Position numbers and translations under genes: made by a program
Shown: positions 16,488 through 25,063 of the stretch, in pieces
How positions within the stretch are numbered: position 1 is the first letter of the stretch
Layout: each line of letters opens with the position of its first letter
The notes under the pieces: generated by a model
Seen by the model: only the letters and a program-made list of their open reading frames with translations
Databases searched by the model: none
Told to the model about the DNA's origin: nothing
Assembly (NCBI GenBank): GCA_937926875.1
Contig: CALBAX010000043.1
Location: 3,092-67,091, forward strand
Length of the DNA: 64,000 nucleotides
Source of the DNA: an uncultured Desulfovibrio sp.
Lineage (GTDB): Bacteria > Desulfobacterota > Desulfovibrionia > Desulfovibrionales > Desulfovibrionaceae
Reading direction: 5' to 3'

Positions 16488-19400
16488 ATGCCCTTCTTCC
16501 CCAAGCCCCGGCGCCGCCCCGCGCCCGCCGACGCCGGCATCAGCACCACCGACGCCGCGCCCCGTCCTTTCCGCCCGCATCCGGCCACAGGCACGCAGCC
16601 TGCCGGCCGTCCCCGCTTCCTGCGCGGGGAACGTAACGAATCTCCTTTCCGGGACGACCGTCCGCGTCGTGAAGACCGGCCCCGCGACGGGCGCCGCCCT
16701 GCCGGGGACTTCCCCCGTGCCGGGCGTCCTGCGGAGCGCCGCGATGCCCGCCCCGGCTCCCGGCCCCGCAACGAGGCGCTCCAGGACCCGTGGGTGGACG
16801 GCCAGCCCCGCTTCCTGCCCATGAGCCGCGCCGAGATGCAGGCCCTGGGCTGGAAGGAACTGGACGTGCTGCTGGTCAACGGCGACGCCTATGTGGACCA
16901 CCCGGCTTTCGGGCCCGTGCTGCTGGGCCGCTGGCTGGTGGCCCACGGCTTCCGCGTGGGCATCGTGGCCCAGCCCCGCTGGCAGTCGCCCGACGACCTG
17001 CTGGTCATGGGCCGTCCCCGGCTTTTCGTGGGCGTCAGCGCGGGCGCGCTGGACTCCATGCTGGCCCACTACACGGCCTTCCGCAAAAAACGCCACGATG
17101 ATGCCTACACCCCCGGCGGCAAGGCCGGTGCGCGTCCCAACCGCGCCTGTCTGGTCTATGCCAACCTGGCCCGTCAGGCCTTCCCCGGCCTGCCGGTGAT
17201 CCTGGGCGGCATCGAGGCCTCGCTGCGCCGCACCACCCATTACGATTTCTGGACCGACAGCCTGCGCCGCTCCATCCTGCTGGACGCCAAGGCCGACCTG
17301 CTCATCTACGGCATGGGCGAACTGGCCATGCTGGAATGCGCCCGTCGCCTGGCCGAAGGCAAGAGCCTGCACGGCATCGACGGTACGGCCTGGCTGGCCC
17401 GGGTGGACGAGAACAACGTCCCCGTGGATCTGCCCGAAGAATGGCTCGACCTGCCGCGCATGCAGCTGCCCTCCCACGAGGCCGTGCAGGCCGAAGCCAC
17501 GGAACTGCTGCGCCTGACCCAGATGCTGGAGCAGCAGGTGCACCGCCAGAACGCCTGGGCCCAGCAGATGGTAGGCGACCGCGCCCTGGTGCTGGCGCCC
17601 CCGGCCCGGCCCCTGACCACGGAAGAGATGGACCAAATCTACGCCCTGCCCTACGCCCGCTCGGCCCATCCCCGCTACCGCGAGCCCATCCCGGCCGACG
17701 AGATGCTGCGCACCAGCATCACCAGCCATCGCGGCTGTGGCGGCGGCTGTTCCTTCTGCTCTCTGGCCCTGCATCAGGGACGCCGCATCAGCTCCCGCAG
17801 TCAGGGATCCATCCTGGCCGAGGCCCGCAAGCTGGTGGCCCAGTCCCGTCGCGGCCAGGTGGCCATTTCCGACGTAGGCGGCCCCACGGCCAACATGTGG
17901 CAGGCCCATTGCGCCCTGGATGACGCCACGGCCGCCAAGGCGGAACCCGGTGCGCGGCCTTCGTCCCGCTGCCGCCGCAGCAGCTGCTGTTACCCCACGG
18001 TCTGCAAGTCCTTCATCACCCCGCAGATGCAGCATGTGGGCCTGCTGCGCGAGGTGGCGGCCCTGCCCGGCGTGCGGCAGGTGCGCGTGGCCAGCGGCGT
18101 GCGCGCCGACCTGGCCCTCAACGATCCTGAGGCCCTGGCGGCCTACACCGGCGAATTCACCGGCGGCCAGCTCAAGGTGGCCCCGGAACACTGCGCCGCC
18201 CGCGTGCTGGACCTGATGCGCAAGCCGGGCATGGAAGTCTTCGAGGCATTCCTCCAGAGCTTCGTGGAGCAGAGCCGTCTGGCCGGACGCGAGCAGTATG
18301 TGGTGCCCTACATGATGAGCGCCTTCCCAGGCTGTACGGACGAGGACATGCACGAGCTGGCCCGCTGGCTGCAACAGCGCCACTGGAGCCCGCAGCAGAC
18401 CCAGTGCTTCATCCCCACGCCGGGCAGCATCGCCACGGCCATGTATTACTGCGGCCGCAACGAGGACGGGGAAGAGATCTATGTTGCCCGCAGCGACGCC
18501 GACCGCCTGCGCCAGCACCGCATTCTGATGCCCGATTTCGGCCGCATGCCCGAACACGGCAGCCATGCCGGCACGGAGGATGCAGGCGAAGGCCATCCCC
18601 GCGGTCCCCGCCGGGAAAACACCACCGAGCGCTGGCGCGACGAACGCCGCAGCGCTGACGGCCTGGCTCCCCGGCACGAAGGCCGCCGCGACTTCCGGGA
18701 AGACCGCAAGCCGCCCTTCTCCGCGGCTGCTGCGGACGACGACGGCCAGCCTTTCCGCAAGGAGGGCTTCCGTCCCCGGAACTTCCACGACCGCGACGGC
18801 AGCGAAGGCCAGGACGAACGGAAACGCCGTGCGCCCTTTGCCCGCTTCAATGACGAACGGGAGGGGGCGCCTCGCCGCGACTTCCGCCGTCCCGACCGCG
18901 ACGGCTTCCGCAAGCCCGCTTTCCGGCAGGATGCCGACAAGCCCTTCCGGCCCCGCCCCTTCCCCGATGCCGCCCGTGATGGTGGCGAGGCCCCGCAGGA
19001 CCGGCCCGCCTTCCGCAGGGATGGTCAGGACGAACGTCCCTTCCGTCCCCGTGGCGACCGTTTCATGGACCGCGATGGGGAAGAAGGTCAGCGTCCTTTC
19101 CGGCCGCGCCCCGTCCCCGCGGCTGCTGCGGACGACGACGGCCAGCCTTTCCGCAAGGATGGCTTTCGTCCCCGGCGCTTCCATGACCGCGACGGCCACG
19201 AAGGACAGGACGGATGGAAGCGTCCCCGCTCCCTTGCCCGTTTCGATAACGAACAGGACGAGGCCCCCCGCCGCGACTTCCGCCGACCCGAGCGCGACGG
19301 CTTTCGCAAGCCCGCTTTCCGGCAGGATGCGGACAAGCCCTTCAGGCCCCGCCCCTTCCCCGATGCCCCCCGTGACGGTGACGAGGCCCCGCAGGCCCGG

Positions 19401-19820
19401 CCCGCCTTCCGCAGGGATGGACAGGGCGATCGTCCCTTCCGTCCCCGTGGCGACCGTTTCGTGAGCCGCGATGGGGAAGAAGGCCAGCGTCCCTTCCGCC
19501 CGCGCCGTGACGATGATGGCCGGTCTTTCCGCAAGGATGGCTTCCGTCCCCGGAACTTCCACGACCGCGACGGCAGCGAAGGCCAGGACGAACGGAAACG
19601 CCGTGCGCCCTTCCCCCGCTTCGATGACGGGCAGGGCGGTGCGCCCCAGCGCGACTTCCGCCGCCCCGAGCGCGACGGCTTTCGCAAGCCCGGCTTCCGG
19701 CAGGATGCGGACAAGCCCTTCCGCAAGAACGCCTTCCGCAGGGACGGCAAGCCCGCCTTCGGCGCCCGCCGCCGGGACAGAGGCTTTGACGGCCCGGCGC
19801 TGAACGACGACGAAGAATAA
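16488..19820 (+). CDS. YgiQ-family radical SAM protein with a long repetitive Arg/Asp/Phe/Pro-rich C-terminal tail
   Basis: The 1110-residue protein has three parts. Residues 1-100 are a basic Pro/Arg-rich lead. Residues about 100-680 are a UPF0313/YgiQ-type radical SAM core with an N-terminal B12-binding-like part (DVLLVNGDAYVDHPAFG), the cluster motif CGGGCSFC (Cys417, Cys421, Cys424), and FIPTPGSIATAMYY. Residues about 690-1110 are low-complexity and made of repeated FRKDGFRPR, DRDG and RRDFRRPERDGFRKPAFRQDADKPFR blocks. Ordinary YgiQ proteins are about 700-750 residues, so the last third is an extra. The reaction of YgiQ is unknown. AAGGAAAACC precedes the ATG. The gene is probably monocistronic. 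Confidence 0.85.
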   Translation: MPFFPKPRRRPAPADAGISTTDAAPRPFRPHPATGTQPAGRPRFLRGERNESPFRDDRPRREDRPRDGRRPAGDFPRAGRPAERRDARPGSRPRNEALQDPWVDGQPRFLPMSRAEMQALGWKELDVLLVNGDAYVDHPAFGPVLLGRWLVAHGFRVGIVAQPRWQSPDDLLVMGRPRLFVGVSAGALDSMLAHYTAFRKKRHDDAYTPGGKAGARPNRACLVYANLARQAFPGLPVILGGIEASLRRTTHYDFWTDSLRRSILLDAKADLLIYGMGELAMLECARRLAEGKSLHGIDGTAWLARVDENNVPVDLPEEWLDLPRMQLPSHEAVQAEATELLRLTQMLEQQVHRQNAWAQQMVGDRALVLAPPARPLTTEEMDQIYALPYARSAHPRYREPIPADEMLRTSITSHRGCGGGCSFCSLALHQGRRISSRSQGSILAEARKLVAQSRRGQVAISDVGGPTANMWQAHCALDDATAAKAEPGARPSSRCRRSSCCYPTVCKSFITPQMQHVGLLREVAALPGVRQVRVASGVRADLALNDPEALAAYTGEFTGGQLKVAPEHCAARVLDLMRKPGMEVFEAFLQSFVEQSRLAGREQYVVPYMMSAFPGCTDEDMHELARWLQQRHWSPQQTQCFIPTPGSIATAMYYCGRNEDGEEIYVARSDADRLRQHRILMPDFGRMPEHGSHAGTEDAGEGHPRGPRRENTTERWRDERRSADGLAPRHEGRRDFREDRKPPFSAAAADDDGQPFRKEGFRPRNFHDRDGSEGQDERKRRAPFARFNDEREGAPRRDFRRPDRDGFRKPAFRQDADKPFRPRPFPDAARDGGEAPQDRPAFRRDGQDERPFRPRGDRFMDRDGEEGQRPFRPRPVPAAAADDDGQPFRKDGFRPRRFHDRDGHEGQDGWKRPRSLARFDNEQDEAPRRDFRRPERDGFRKPAFRQDADKPFRPRPFPDAPRDGDEAPQARPAFRRDGQGDRPFRPRGDRFVSRDGEEGQRPFRPRRDDDGRSFRKDGFRPRNFHDRDGSEGQDERKRRAPFPRFDDGQGGAPQRDFRRPERDGFRKPGFRQDADKPFRKNAFRRDGKPAFGARRRDRGFDGPALNDDEE
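18735..19800 (+). repeat. Imperfect in-frame tandem repeat in the YgiQ tail
   Basis: Three near-copies begin at 18735, 19131 and 19509, that is 396 and 378 bases apart (132 and 126 codons). Each opens with GACGACGACGGCC or a close variant (Asp-Asp-Asp-Gly) and then encodes an FRK(E/D)GFRPR block and an acidic-basic patchwork. Lengths are multiples of three, so copy number can change without breaking the frame. Confidence 0.8.
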
Positions 19821-19825
19821 AAAAA

Positions 19826-19854
19826 CGGGCGGTACCCGCGAGGGTATCGCCCGG
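19826..19854 (-). terminator. Hairpin at the end of the YgiQ gene
   Basis: A 12-bp stem (CGGGCGGTACCC with GGGTATCGCCCG, one G-T pair). The T run is on the left strand only (seven A residues precede it on the plus strand), so termination would be stronger leftward, though no leftward gene is known here. It may still act as a 3' end for the YgiQ transcript. Confidence 0.45.
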
Positions 19855-19969
19855 AAACATAGGGAAGGACGCACGTCGCGCCACGTCCCTTGCCGCCGCT
19901 GGCGGACGACCAGGCAAGCAAGCAGGGCGCATCGGCCCGGCCACAGGCGCAGGACGCCGAGGAGAGCTC

Positions 19970-20203
19970 ATGGATCAGGAAGAACGCATCATCCGGCTGG
20001 AAGAGCTGGCCTATTTTCAGGAAGAACGCCTGCGCGAACTCAACGAGGCCCTGACGGCCCAGCAACAGCAGATCGACACGCTGGAACACCGTCTGGCCGA
20101 GACCATGGAGCTGGCCCGCAACCTGCGCGACCAGCTGGGGCAGACCGGCAACGGCGCTCCGGTCAACGACCTGCCGCCCCACTACATGCCCGAGCGTTAC
20201 TGA
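19970..20203 (+). CDS. slyX: SlyX family protein
   Basis: This 77-residue protein is a short coiled coil (EERIIRLEELAYFQEERLRE, then LTAQQQQIDTLEHRLAETME) ending in the conserved LPPHYMPERY tail typical of SlyX. SlyX is widespread in proteobacteria and of unknown function; the name derives from its position next to the slyD peptidyl-prolyl isomerase in E. coli. GGAGAG precedes the ATG. It stands alone here. Confidence 0.88.
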   Translation: MDQEERIIRLEELAYFQEERLRELNEALTAQQQQIDTLEHRLAETMELARNLRDQLGQTGNGAPVNDLPPHYMPERY

Positions 20204-20237
20204 TCGGGCCGGCGACAGGCAGCTAAACGGACATATG

Positions 20238-20288
20238 CGAGGGGGAGAGGGAAACCGTTTTGGAAAACGGTTCTCCCTCTCCCCCTCG
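20238..20288. repeat. 51-bp near-perfect palindrome
   Basis: Arms 20238-20261 and 20264-20288 pair over 24 bases with a single bulged base and a two-base loop, centred on AACCGTTTTGGAAAACGGTT with purine-rich outer arms (GAGGGGGAGAGGG). It lies 35 bases after slyX and has no T run, so it is not a standard terminator. It shares the purine-strand style, but not the head sequence, of the dispersed elements. Confidence 0.7.
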
Positions 20289-20462
20289 CGCTCCCCCGCT
20301 CCCTTCCCAAAACTTTTGCCGGGCTCCATGACGGGCATCGTATCCCCCCGGCCGGTGCACGCCTCCCCGTCCCCCGGCGGCATGGAGAAAAGGCTGTCAC
20401 ACAGGTGTGCGACATGAAAACGCTGGGGCGGATGAAGCTCCCAGTCGTATCTGACGACGACC

Positions 20463-20505
20463 CGACAGAAAAAGCCGCGCCATGACAGCGCGGCTTTTTC
20501 TGTCG
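20463..20505. terminator. Bidirectional terminator between convergent slyX and the SGNH gene
   Basis: Perfect 18-bp inverted repeat (20463-20480 with 20488-20505) with a seven-base loop. AAAAA flanks one arm and TTTTT the other, so it can stop transcription from both sides. The rest of the gap between the two genes holds no supportable frame. Confidence 0.85.
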
Positions 20506-20652
20506 CAAGAAGACTGCGGAAAAGAGCAGCCCAATATACGCTAAACGGCTACCGCCACCGCCCCACTCAGGCCGGCATCCAGTATCAAGGCGGCAGTACC
20601 GCGTCGCCCCTGGTCCCTTCCCCATCGCCCTCCGGCCTGTTCGCCTTCGATA

Positions 20653-21870
20653 CTAGAAGCGGGGCGTGGCCTCACTGCGCCGCTTCTTGGCACAATGCAG
20701 GCCCAGAAAATCCGTTTCGGGCAGAGCGGTCAGGCGCTCGTCAGGTACGGCCGCCAGGCCGCGCCGCTCGCGCAGCACATGGCTCAGGTACTCCCGGTGC
20801 AGCATGTCCCGCAGCCAGGGCTGCCGGTCGCCCATGTCGCGCACCAGGCTGGCGCCCATGACGTCCCCGCCGTGCAGGCCGTCCATCATCTCGCAATCAC
20901 CGGAGCCGTAGACGCGAGGATCCGAAAAATCCATGCTCTCCACGCCACGATCCAGCAGGCCCTGCCGCAGGGCGGACAGCCAGCCGGCATCACCGCCGTT
21001 CCTGTCGGCAAGGGCGCCCAGCACGGGCGTGGCCAGGGGCGGCAGGAAGACGATGGTGCGGATGCCGCGCGAACGCAGGCGGCAACAGATCTCGGCAAAG
21101 GCTTCCAGACGCGCCCTGTCCGGCGCAAGGCTCCCGGCCCAGGCGCCGCTGCCGCTCTCCAGACCGCGCAGCGTGCGGGCAAAGGCGTAGTCCGGCGCGG
21201 ACAGGCGGCCGTCCAGCACCGCGCCCTCATAAAAAGAACCGTCCGGCCCGTAGCCCGTATCCCGGAGCTGGGCCTCCAGCCCGTAGCGGTCGGCACGCAG
21301 ACCATGTCGCAGGGGAGCCAGCATGTCCGCCGGGGCGATGCGCCCCTGCGCCAGCCAGAGCCAGGGGGCCCGCAAAGTGGCCGCATCCAGCAGGGAAGGC
21401 TGCACGGCCTGCTCAGGGCGCCCGGCCGGAGCGCCTGCCGTCAGCCACCAGAAGTCCAGGCCCAGCAGCACGACCTTGGGCCTGTGGACGGCCAGCATCC
21501 TGTCCACCAGAAGGCGCAGGCCCTCCAGATCCGTGGCGGCCCCGGCCATGTTCACGAAGGGGCGCTCGAAAAAAGCCGCGCGCACGTTCCCCGCCCGCGA
21601 CGAGCCCAGCACCACCACCTCAGGCTCCACGGCCGCATACAGGGCCAGCTTGTAGGCCATGATGTCCTGCGGCAGCCCCGGCCCGAACAGGACGAATTCC
21701 CCCTGAGCCTGCCGTGCCACGACCTCTTCCTGATCCAGTTCGCCGCTGGCCGTCAGCCAGCAGACGGCCCAGGGGATCAGCAACAGCCCTGCCAGCAGGG
21801 CCAGGATCACCAGAGCAAGGAAAAAACGTTTCAGCCAGCCGTCAGGGGCCGGATGCGCTGTCTCGGACAT
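20653..21870 (-). CDS. SGNH-like membrane-anchored protein paired with an MBOAT acyltransferase (DltD/AlgJ-like role)
   Basis: The 405-residue product has one N-terminal membrane segment (KRFFLALVILALLAGLLLIPWAVCWL, about residues 14-40), then a periplasmic domain. VVLGSSRAGNV corresponds to the GDS-type nucleophile block and DGLHGGDVMG supplies the Asp-His pair of SGNH hydrolases. This layout fits DltD or AlgJ/AlgX-type partners that move acyl groups onto an extracytoplasmic polymer. GGAGG at 21877-21881 on the complement fixes the start. It begins 11 bases after the MBOAT gene ends, so the two form an operon. The acceptor polymer is not indicated by any neighbour. Confidence 0.75.
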   Translation of the reverse strand: MSETAHPAPDGWLKRFFLALVILALLAGLLLIPWAVCWLTASGELDQEEVVARQAQGEFVLFGPGLPQDIMAYKLALYAAVEPEVVVLGSSRAGNVRAAFFERPFVNMAGAATDLEGLRLLVDRMLAVHRPKVVLLGLDFWWLTAGAPAGRPEQAVQPSLLDAATLRAPWLWLAQGRIAPADMLAPLRHGLRADRYGLEAQLRDTGYGPDGSFYEGAVLDGRLSAPDYAFARTLRGLESGSGAWAGSLAPDRARLEAFAEICCRLRSRGIRTIVFLPPLATPVLGALADRNGGDAGWLSALRQGLLDRGVESMDFSDPRVYGSGDCEMMDGLHGGDVMGASLVRDMGDRQPWLRDMLHREYLSHVLRERRGLAAVPDERLTALPETDFLGLHCAKKRRSEATPRF

Positions 21871-21881
21871 GGGGGCCTCCG

Positions 21882-23372
21882 TCAAAAGCGGAAAGAAAGG
21901 AAGGCATGCCCCTGCATCAGCAGCAGGGAAGCCAGCGCCGGCAGGGCCAGGGCCACGGCCCAGGGCAGGTTCGGCTGCCAGTGCAGCCAGGGGCGGCTGC
22001 CATCGGCATGGCCCAGCATCACATGCTGGCTGCAGGGCAGGGCCCAGACGATGGCGGCGCAGACAACCAGCAGCGGCAGCAGCAGCCGGGGCTCCAGCAG
22101 GCCGCCGGGCAGCAGGGCCTCCAGCCCCTGTTGCAGGGGCAGGGGATGGCCGTCGCTCCAGAGGAACATGCTCTGCCAGACATGCAGGGCCGTGCCCGTG
22201 TCTCCGGCGCGGAACAGCACCCAGGCCACGGCCAGGCAAAGGAAGGTCAGCAGCACGCACAGGGCACGCAGGGGCGGCAGGGCCAGCACGCGTTCGGCCA
22301 GGCTGCCGCGCAGCAGATGGCGGAAGGCGTGATTGACCAGCAGGAGCAGGCCGTGCAGGGCCCCCCAGAGAAGGAAGGTCAGCCCGGCCCCGTGCCAGAC
22401 GCCGCAGGCCAGCATGGTCAGCAGCAGGTTGGCGTACTGCCGCACCCGGCCGTGACGGCTGCCGCCCAGGGGCAGATACAGGCAGTCATGCAGCCAGCGG
22501 CCCAGGGTCATGTGCCAGCGGCGCCAGAAGTCCACGATGCCCGTGGCCCTGTAGGGCGCGGCAAAGTTCTCCGGCAGTCGCAGGCCCAGCATGAGGGCCA
22601 CCCCCATGGCCATATCCGTATAACCGGAAAAATCGAAATAGATCTGGAAGGTATAGCTCAGGGTCCCCAGCCAGGCTTCGGCGGTGCTCAGGGGCAGGCC
22701 CTGGGCAGCGGCCTGGAACACGGCGTCCGCCGCCGGGGCCAGGCTGTCGGCCAGCAGCACCTTCTTGGCCAGGCCCAGAACCATCAGGCCCAGGCCCCGC
22801 GCCAGATCCCCGGCCTGGGGCACCTCCAGGGCATCCAGCTGCGGCCCCATCTCCTCGTAGCGGACCAGCGGGCCGGACAGGGCATAGGGGAAGCAGGTGG
22901 TGAACAGGGCCTGCCGCACGATGCCCCCGGGCCGGATGCGGCGCTGGTAGACGCCCAGCAGCCAGGCCAGCTGGATGAGCACGGCAAAGGAGAAGCCCGC
23001 GGGCATGGACAAGGGCGCCAGCACGGGCAGGATGTCCTGCCATTGCGCCAGCCAGGCCGACAGGGCCGGCAGATGGCGGAAACGGCACCAGACCAGCACG
23101 TTGAGCAGTACGGCCAGGAGCAGCAGGCCACGACGGCCCAGCCGACGGCGGCGGTGCCCTTCATCGGCCAGCAGCAGGCCGAACAGATAGTTGGCCACGG
23201 TCAGGCCCAGCAGGAGCAGCAGGGCCTCCAGCCCCTGGCAGGCCCCAAAAAGCAGCGAGGCCCCCAGCAGGAGCACCGGCAGTCTGGCCCTGTCTTCCCC
23301 GGCGGTCAGTTTCCAGAGCCAGACGAGGATGGGCAGGAAAAGGAACAGGAAAGGGAAGGAAGCGAAAAGCAT
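21882..23372 (-). CDS. MBOAT family O-acyltransferase (AlgI/DltB-like)
   Basis: A 496-residue polytopic membrane protein opening MLFASFPFLFLFLPILVWLW, the usual start of AlgI/DltB-type proteins. The MBOAT signature is clear: SYTFQIYFDFSGYTDMAMG, DFWRRWHMTLGRWLHDCLYL, and ACGVWHGAGLTFLLWGALHG with the invariant catalytic histidine. It carries an acyl group, often acetyl, across the membrane for transfer to a polysaccharide or teichoic-acid-like polymer. The frame is open 24 bases further, but GGGAG nine bases before this ATG supports the shorter form. The SGNH partner follows at 11 bases. Confidence 0.88.
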   Translation of the reverse strand: MLFASFPFLFLFLPILVWLWKLTAGEDRARLPVLLLGASLLFGACQGLEALLLLLGLTVANYLFGLLLADEGHRRRRLGRRGLLLLAVLLNVLVWCRFRHLPALSAWLAQWQDILPVLAPLSMPAGFSFAVLIQLAWLLGVYQRRIRPGGIVRQALFTTCFPYALSGPLVRYEEMGPQLDALEVPQAGDLARGLGLMVLGLAKKVLLADSLAPAADAVFQAAAQGLPLSTAEAWLGTLSYTFQIYFDFSGYTDMAMGVALMLGLRLPENFAAPYRATGIVDFWRRWHMTLGRWLHDCLYLPLGGSRHGRVRQYANLLLTMLACGVWHGAGLTFLLWGALHGLLLLVNHAFRHLLRGSLAERVLALPPLRALCVLLTFLCLAVAWVLFRAGDTGTALHVWQSMFLWSDGHPLPLQQGLEALLPGGLLEPRLLLPLLVVCAAIVWALPCSQHVMLGHADGSRPWLHWQPNLPWAVALALPALASLLLMQGHAFLSFRF

Positions 23373-23467
23373 AAAAAGAATCTCCCGGCGCGGCACATCT
23401 CAAGACGGCCACCCCGGGAGAAAACGAGGAGACTGATGCGTTGGATCGTCCCGAATGCCGCGCGATC

Positions 23468-23755
23468 TCAGGAATTGAGCTCGGCTCTGAACTTGCGGGA
23501 CAGGCGGAAGACGACGACCTTGCGCGGAGGCAGGGTGATGGCCTCATCCGTTTGCGGATTGCGGCCTTTGCGCGACGCTTTGTCGTAGGCCTCAAACTTG
23601 CCGAACCCACTGATCAGAAGGGCATTGTCCTTTTTGATGGCGCTCTTCATGATCTCCAGCAGTTTTTCGACCACATTCTTCACGTCAACCCGATTTTTGT
23701 CTGTACTCTCGTAGATCCGCTCGACGATGTCAGCTTTGGTCAGTGTTTTCTTCAT
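23468..23755 (-). CDS. HU/IHF family DNA-binding protein
   Basis: The 95-residue histone-like protein has the beta-arm signature GFGKFEAYDKASRKGRNPQT and the dimer core KADIVERIYESTDKNRVDVKN. HU/IHF bends DNA and supports recombination, replication and sigma-54 transcription. An upstream in-frame TTG exists two codons earlier; AAGGA six bases before the ATG favours ATG. The proline at the arm tip is replaced in NPQTDEAI context as in many HU proteins; HU versus IHF subunit cannot be fixed. It diverges from the radical SAM gene across an AT-rich promoter stretch (23756-23830). Confidence 0.9.
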   Translation of the reverse strand: MKKTLTKADIVERIYESTDKNRVDVKNVVEKLLEIMKSAIKKDNALLISGFGKFEAYDKASRKGRNPQTDEAITLPPRKVVVFRLSRKFRAELNS

Positions 23756-23888
23756 GTCCAATCCTTATGCCACAGGCACGCTTCACATATGCACAACTTT
23801 TTTGTAGGATATACTCAACTTGCATTTCCGGCAAGATTTTTGTCTCCGCGTGAAGCCTGCCAAGCCTTGCTACTGCTCGCTTTCTGCC

Positions 23889-25010
23889 ATGCCTCGTGTT
23901 TCGCTTACTTTTTTGTGGGAGATCCCCGCAAGGACAGCCCCGATCTTCAGCGTTTTCATCCCTTTTTTCGGCTGTCCCCGTCGCTGTGTCTTCTGTTCCC
24001 AGCATGACCAGACAGGCCAGCAGGCCAGTCCTCTGGACGAGATACTGGCCCGTGCGGCCGCTGATCTGCGTGCCCGGCACCAGCAGGGCAGGCCGCCGGT
24101 GGAGCTGGCCTTCTACGGCGGCACCTTCACGGCCCTGGCCCCTCGCGATATGGACGCCTGCCTGGACATGGCCGACAGCCTCCTCCGTGACGGCTGCATC
24201 ACCCGTTTCCGCTGCTCCACCCGCCCCGACAGCCTGGACACGGCCCTGCTGGCACGCCTGCGCCGCCACGGCTGCCGCACGGTGGAGCTGGGCATCCAGA
24301 GCTTTTCCGACACGGCCCTGCAGGCCAGCGAACGCCACTACAGCGGCCGGCAGGCCGCCGAAGCCTGCCGCCTGGTGCGTGGCGCGGGCCTGGCCCTGGG
24401 CGTGCAGCTGCTGCCCGGCATGCCGGGCCACCAGCCGGAAGACTTTTTGACCGACGTGCGCCGGGCCCTGGCCCTGGGTGCGGACATGCTGCGCTTCTAT
24501 CCCTGTCTGGTGCTGGCGGGCACGGAACTGGCCAGCCGCTGGCAGCAGGGCCTCTACACGCCCTGGCCCCTGCCGCTCACCCTGTCCCTGCTGGCGCGCG
24601 GCTGGCTGGACGCCCGCCGTGCCGGAGTGCCCGTCATCCGCATGGGCCTTGCCCCCGAACCCGGCATGGAAGCGGCCCTGCTGGCCGGGCCTGTCGACAG
24701 GAGCCTGGGCGGGCGTGTGCTGGGCCGGGCCCTGTGGCTGCATGTCTGCGCATGCCTGCTGCGGGCGCAGGGGGACGAAGCGGCCCGCAGCGGGATCCGG
24801 GCCGCAGCCCTGCTGGACGCCCTGCTGGCGGGCGGGGGAGCCCACGCCGGACTGCCCCGGGCGCGGGCGCTGTACCTGCCGCGGGCCTGCCAGGGGTTCT
24901 TCCGCGGGCCGGGCGACGAGCTTGGCCAAGCCTGGAAGGCCTTGGGCATCACACGCCGCAACCTCGTCTGGACGGCAGGACAGGCCGCCTGCCTGCACCT
25001 TGATGCCTGA
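23889..25010 (+). CDS. Elp3-like radical SAM protein of unknown substrate
   Basis: The radical SAM motif is GCPRRCVFCSQ (CxxxCxxC), preceded by FSVFIPFF and followed by ELAFYGGTFTAL, RCSTRPDSLD and TVELGIQSFSDTAL, the pattern of Elp3/oxygen-independent-coproporphyrinogen-oxidase relatives. The C-terminal half (about 170 residues) is Ala/Leu/Arg-rich without an acetyltransferase domain, so it is not Elp3 itself. The start is uncertain: ATG at 23889 lacks a clear ribosome site, and the frame stays open to a TTG at 23820 and a GTG between. Length from this ATG is 373 residues. The YheO-like regulator gene follows after 53 bases. Confidence 0.75.
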   Translation: MPRVSLTFLWEIPARTAPIFSVFIPFFGCPRRCVFCSQHDQTGQQASPLDEILARAAADLRARHQQGRPPVELAFYGGTFTALAPRDMDACLDMADSLLRDGCITRFRCSTRPDSLDTALLARLRRHGCRTVELGIQSFSDTALQASERHYSGRQAAEACRLVRGAGLALGVQLLPGMPGHQPEDFLTDVRRALALGADMLRFYPCLVLAGTELASRWQQGLYTPWPLPLTLSLLARGWLDARRAGVPVIRMGLAPEPGMEAALLAGPVDRSLGGRVLGRALWLHVCACLLRAQGDEAARSGIRAAALLDALLAGGGAHAGLPRARALYLPRACQGFFRGPGDELGQAWKALGITRRNLVWTAGQAACLHLDA

Positions 25011-25063
25011 TCCGATGTTTTCCTCCAGCCTGCGGCACAGCCGCATCCGACCATGAGGTGACC

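Noticed and set aside
18735..19800. Repeats considered as a CRISPR array
   Set aside because: Units are about 380-400 bases, in frame and coding; no short repeat-spacer pattern.
16290..19874. 1194-codon minus-strand open frame
   Set aside because: Antisense to the YgiQ gene; the apparent repeats come from the real tandem repeat on the plus strand.
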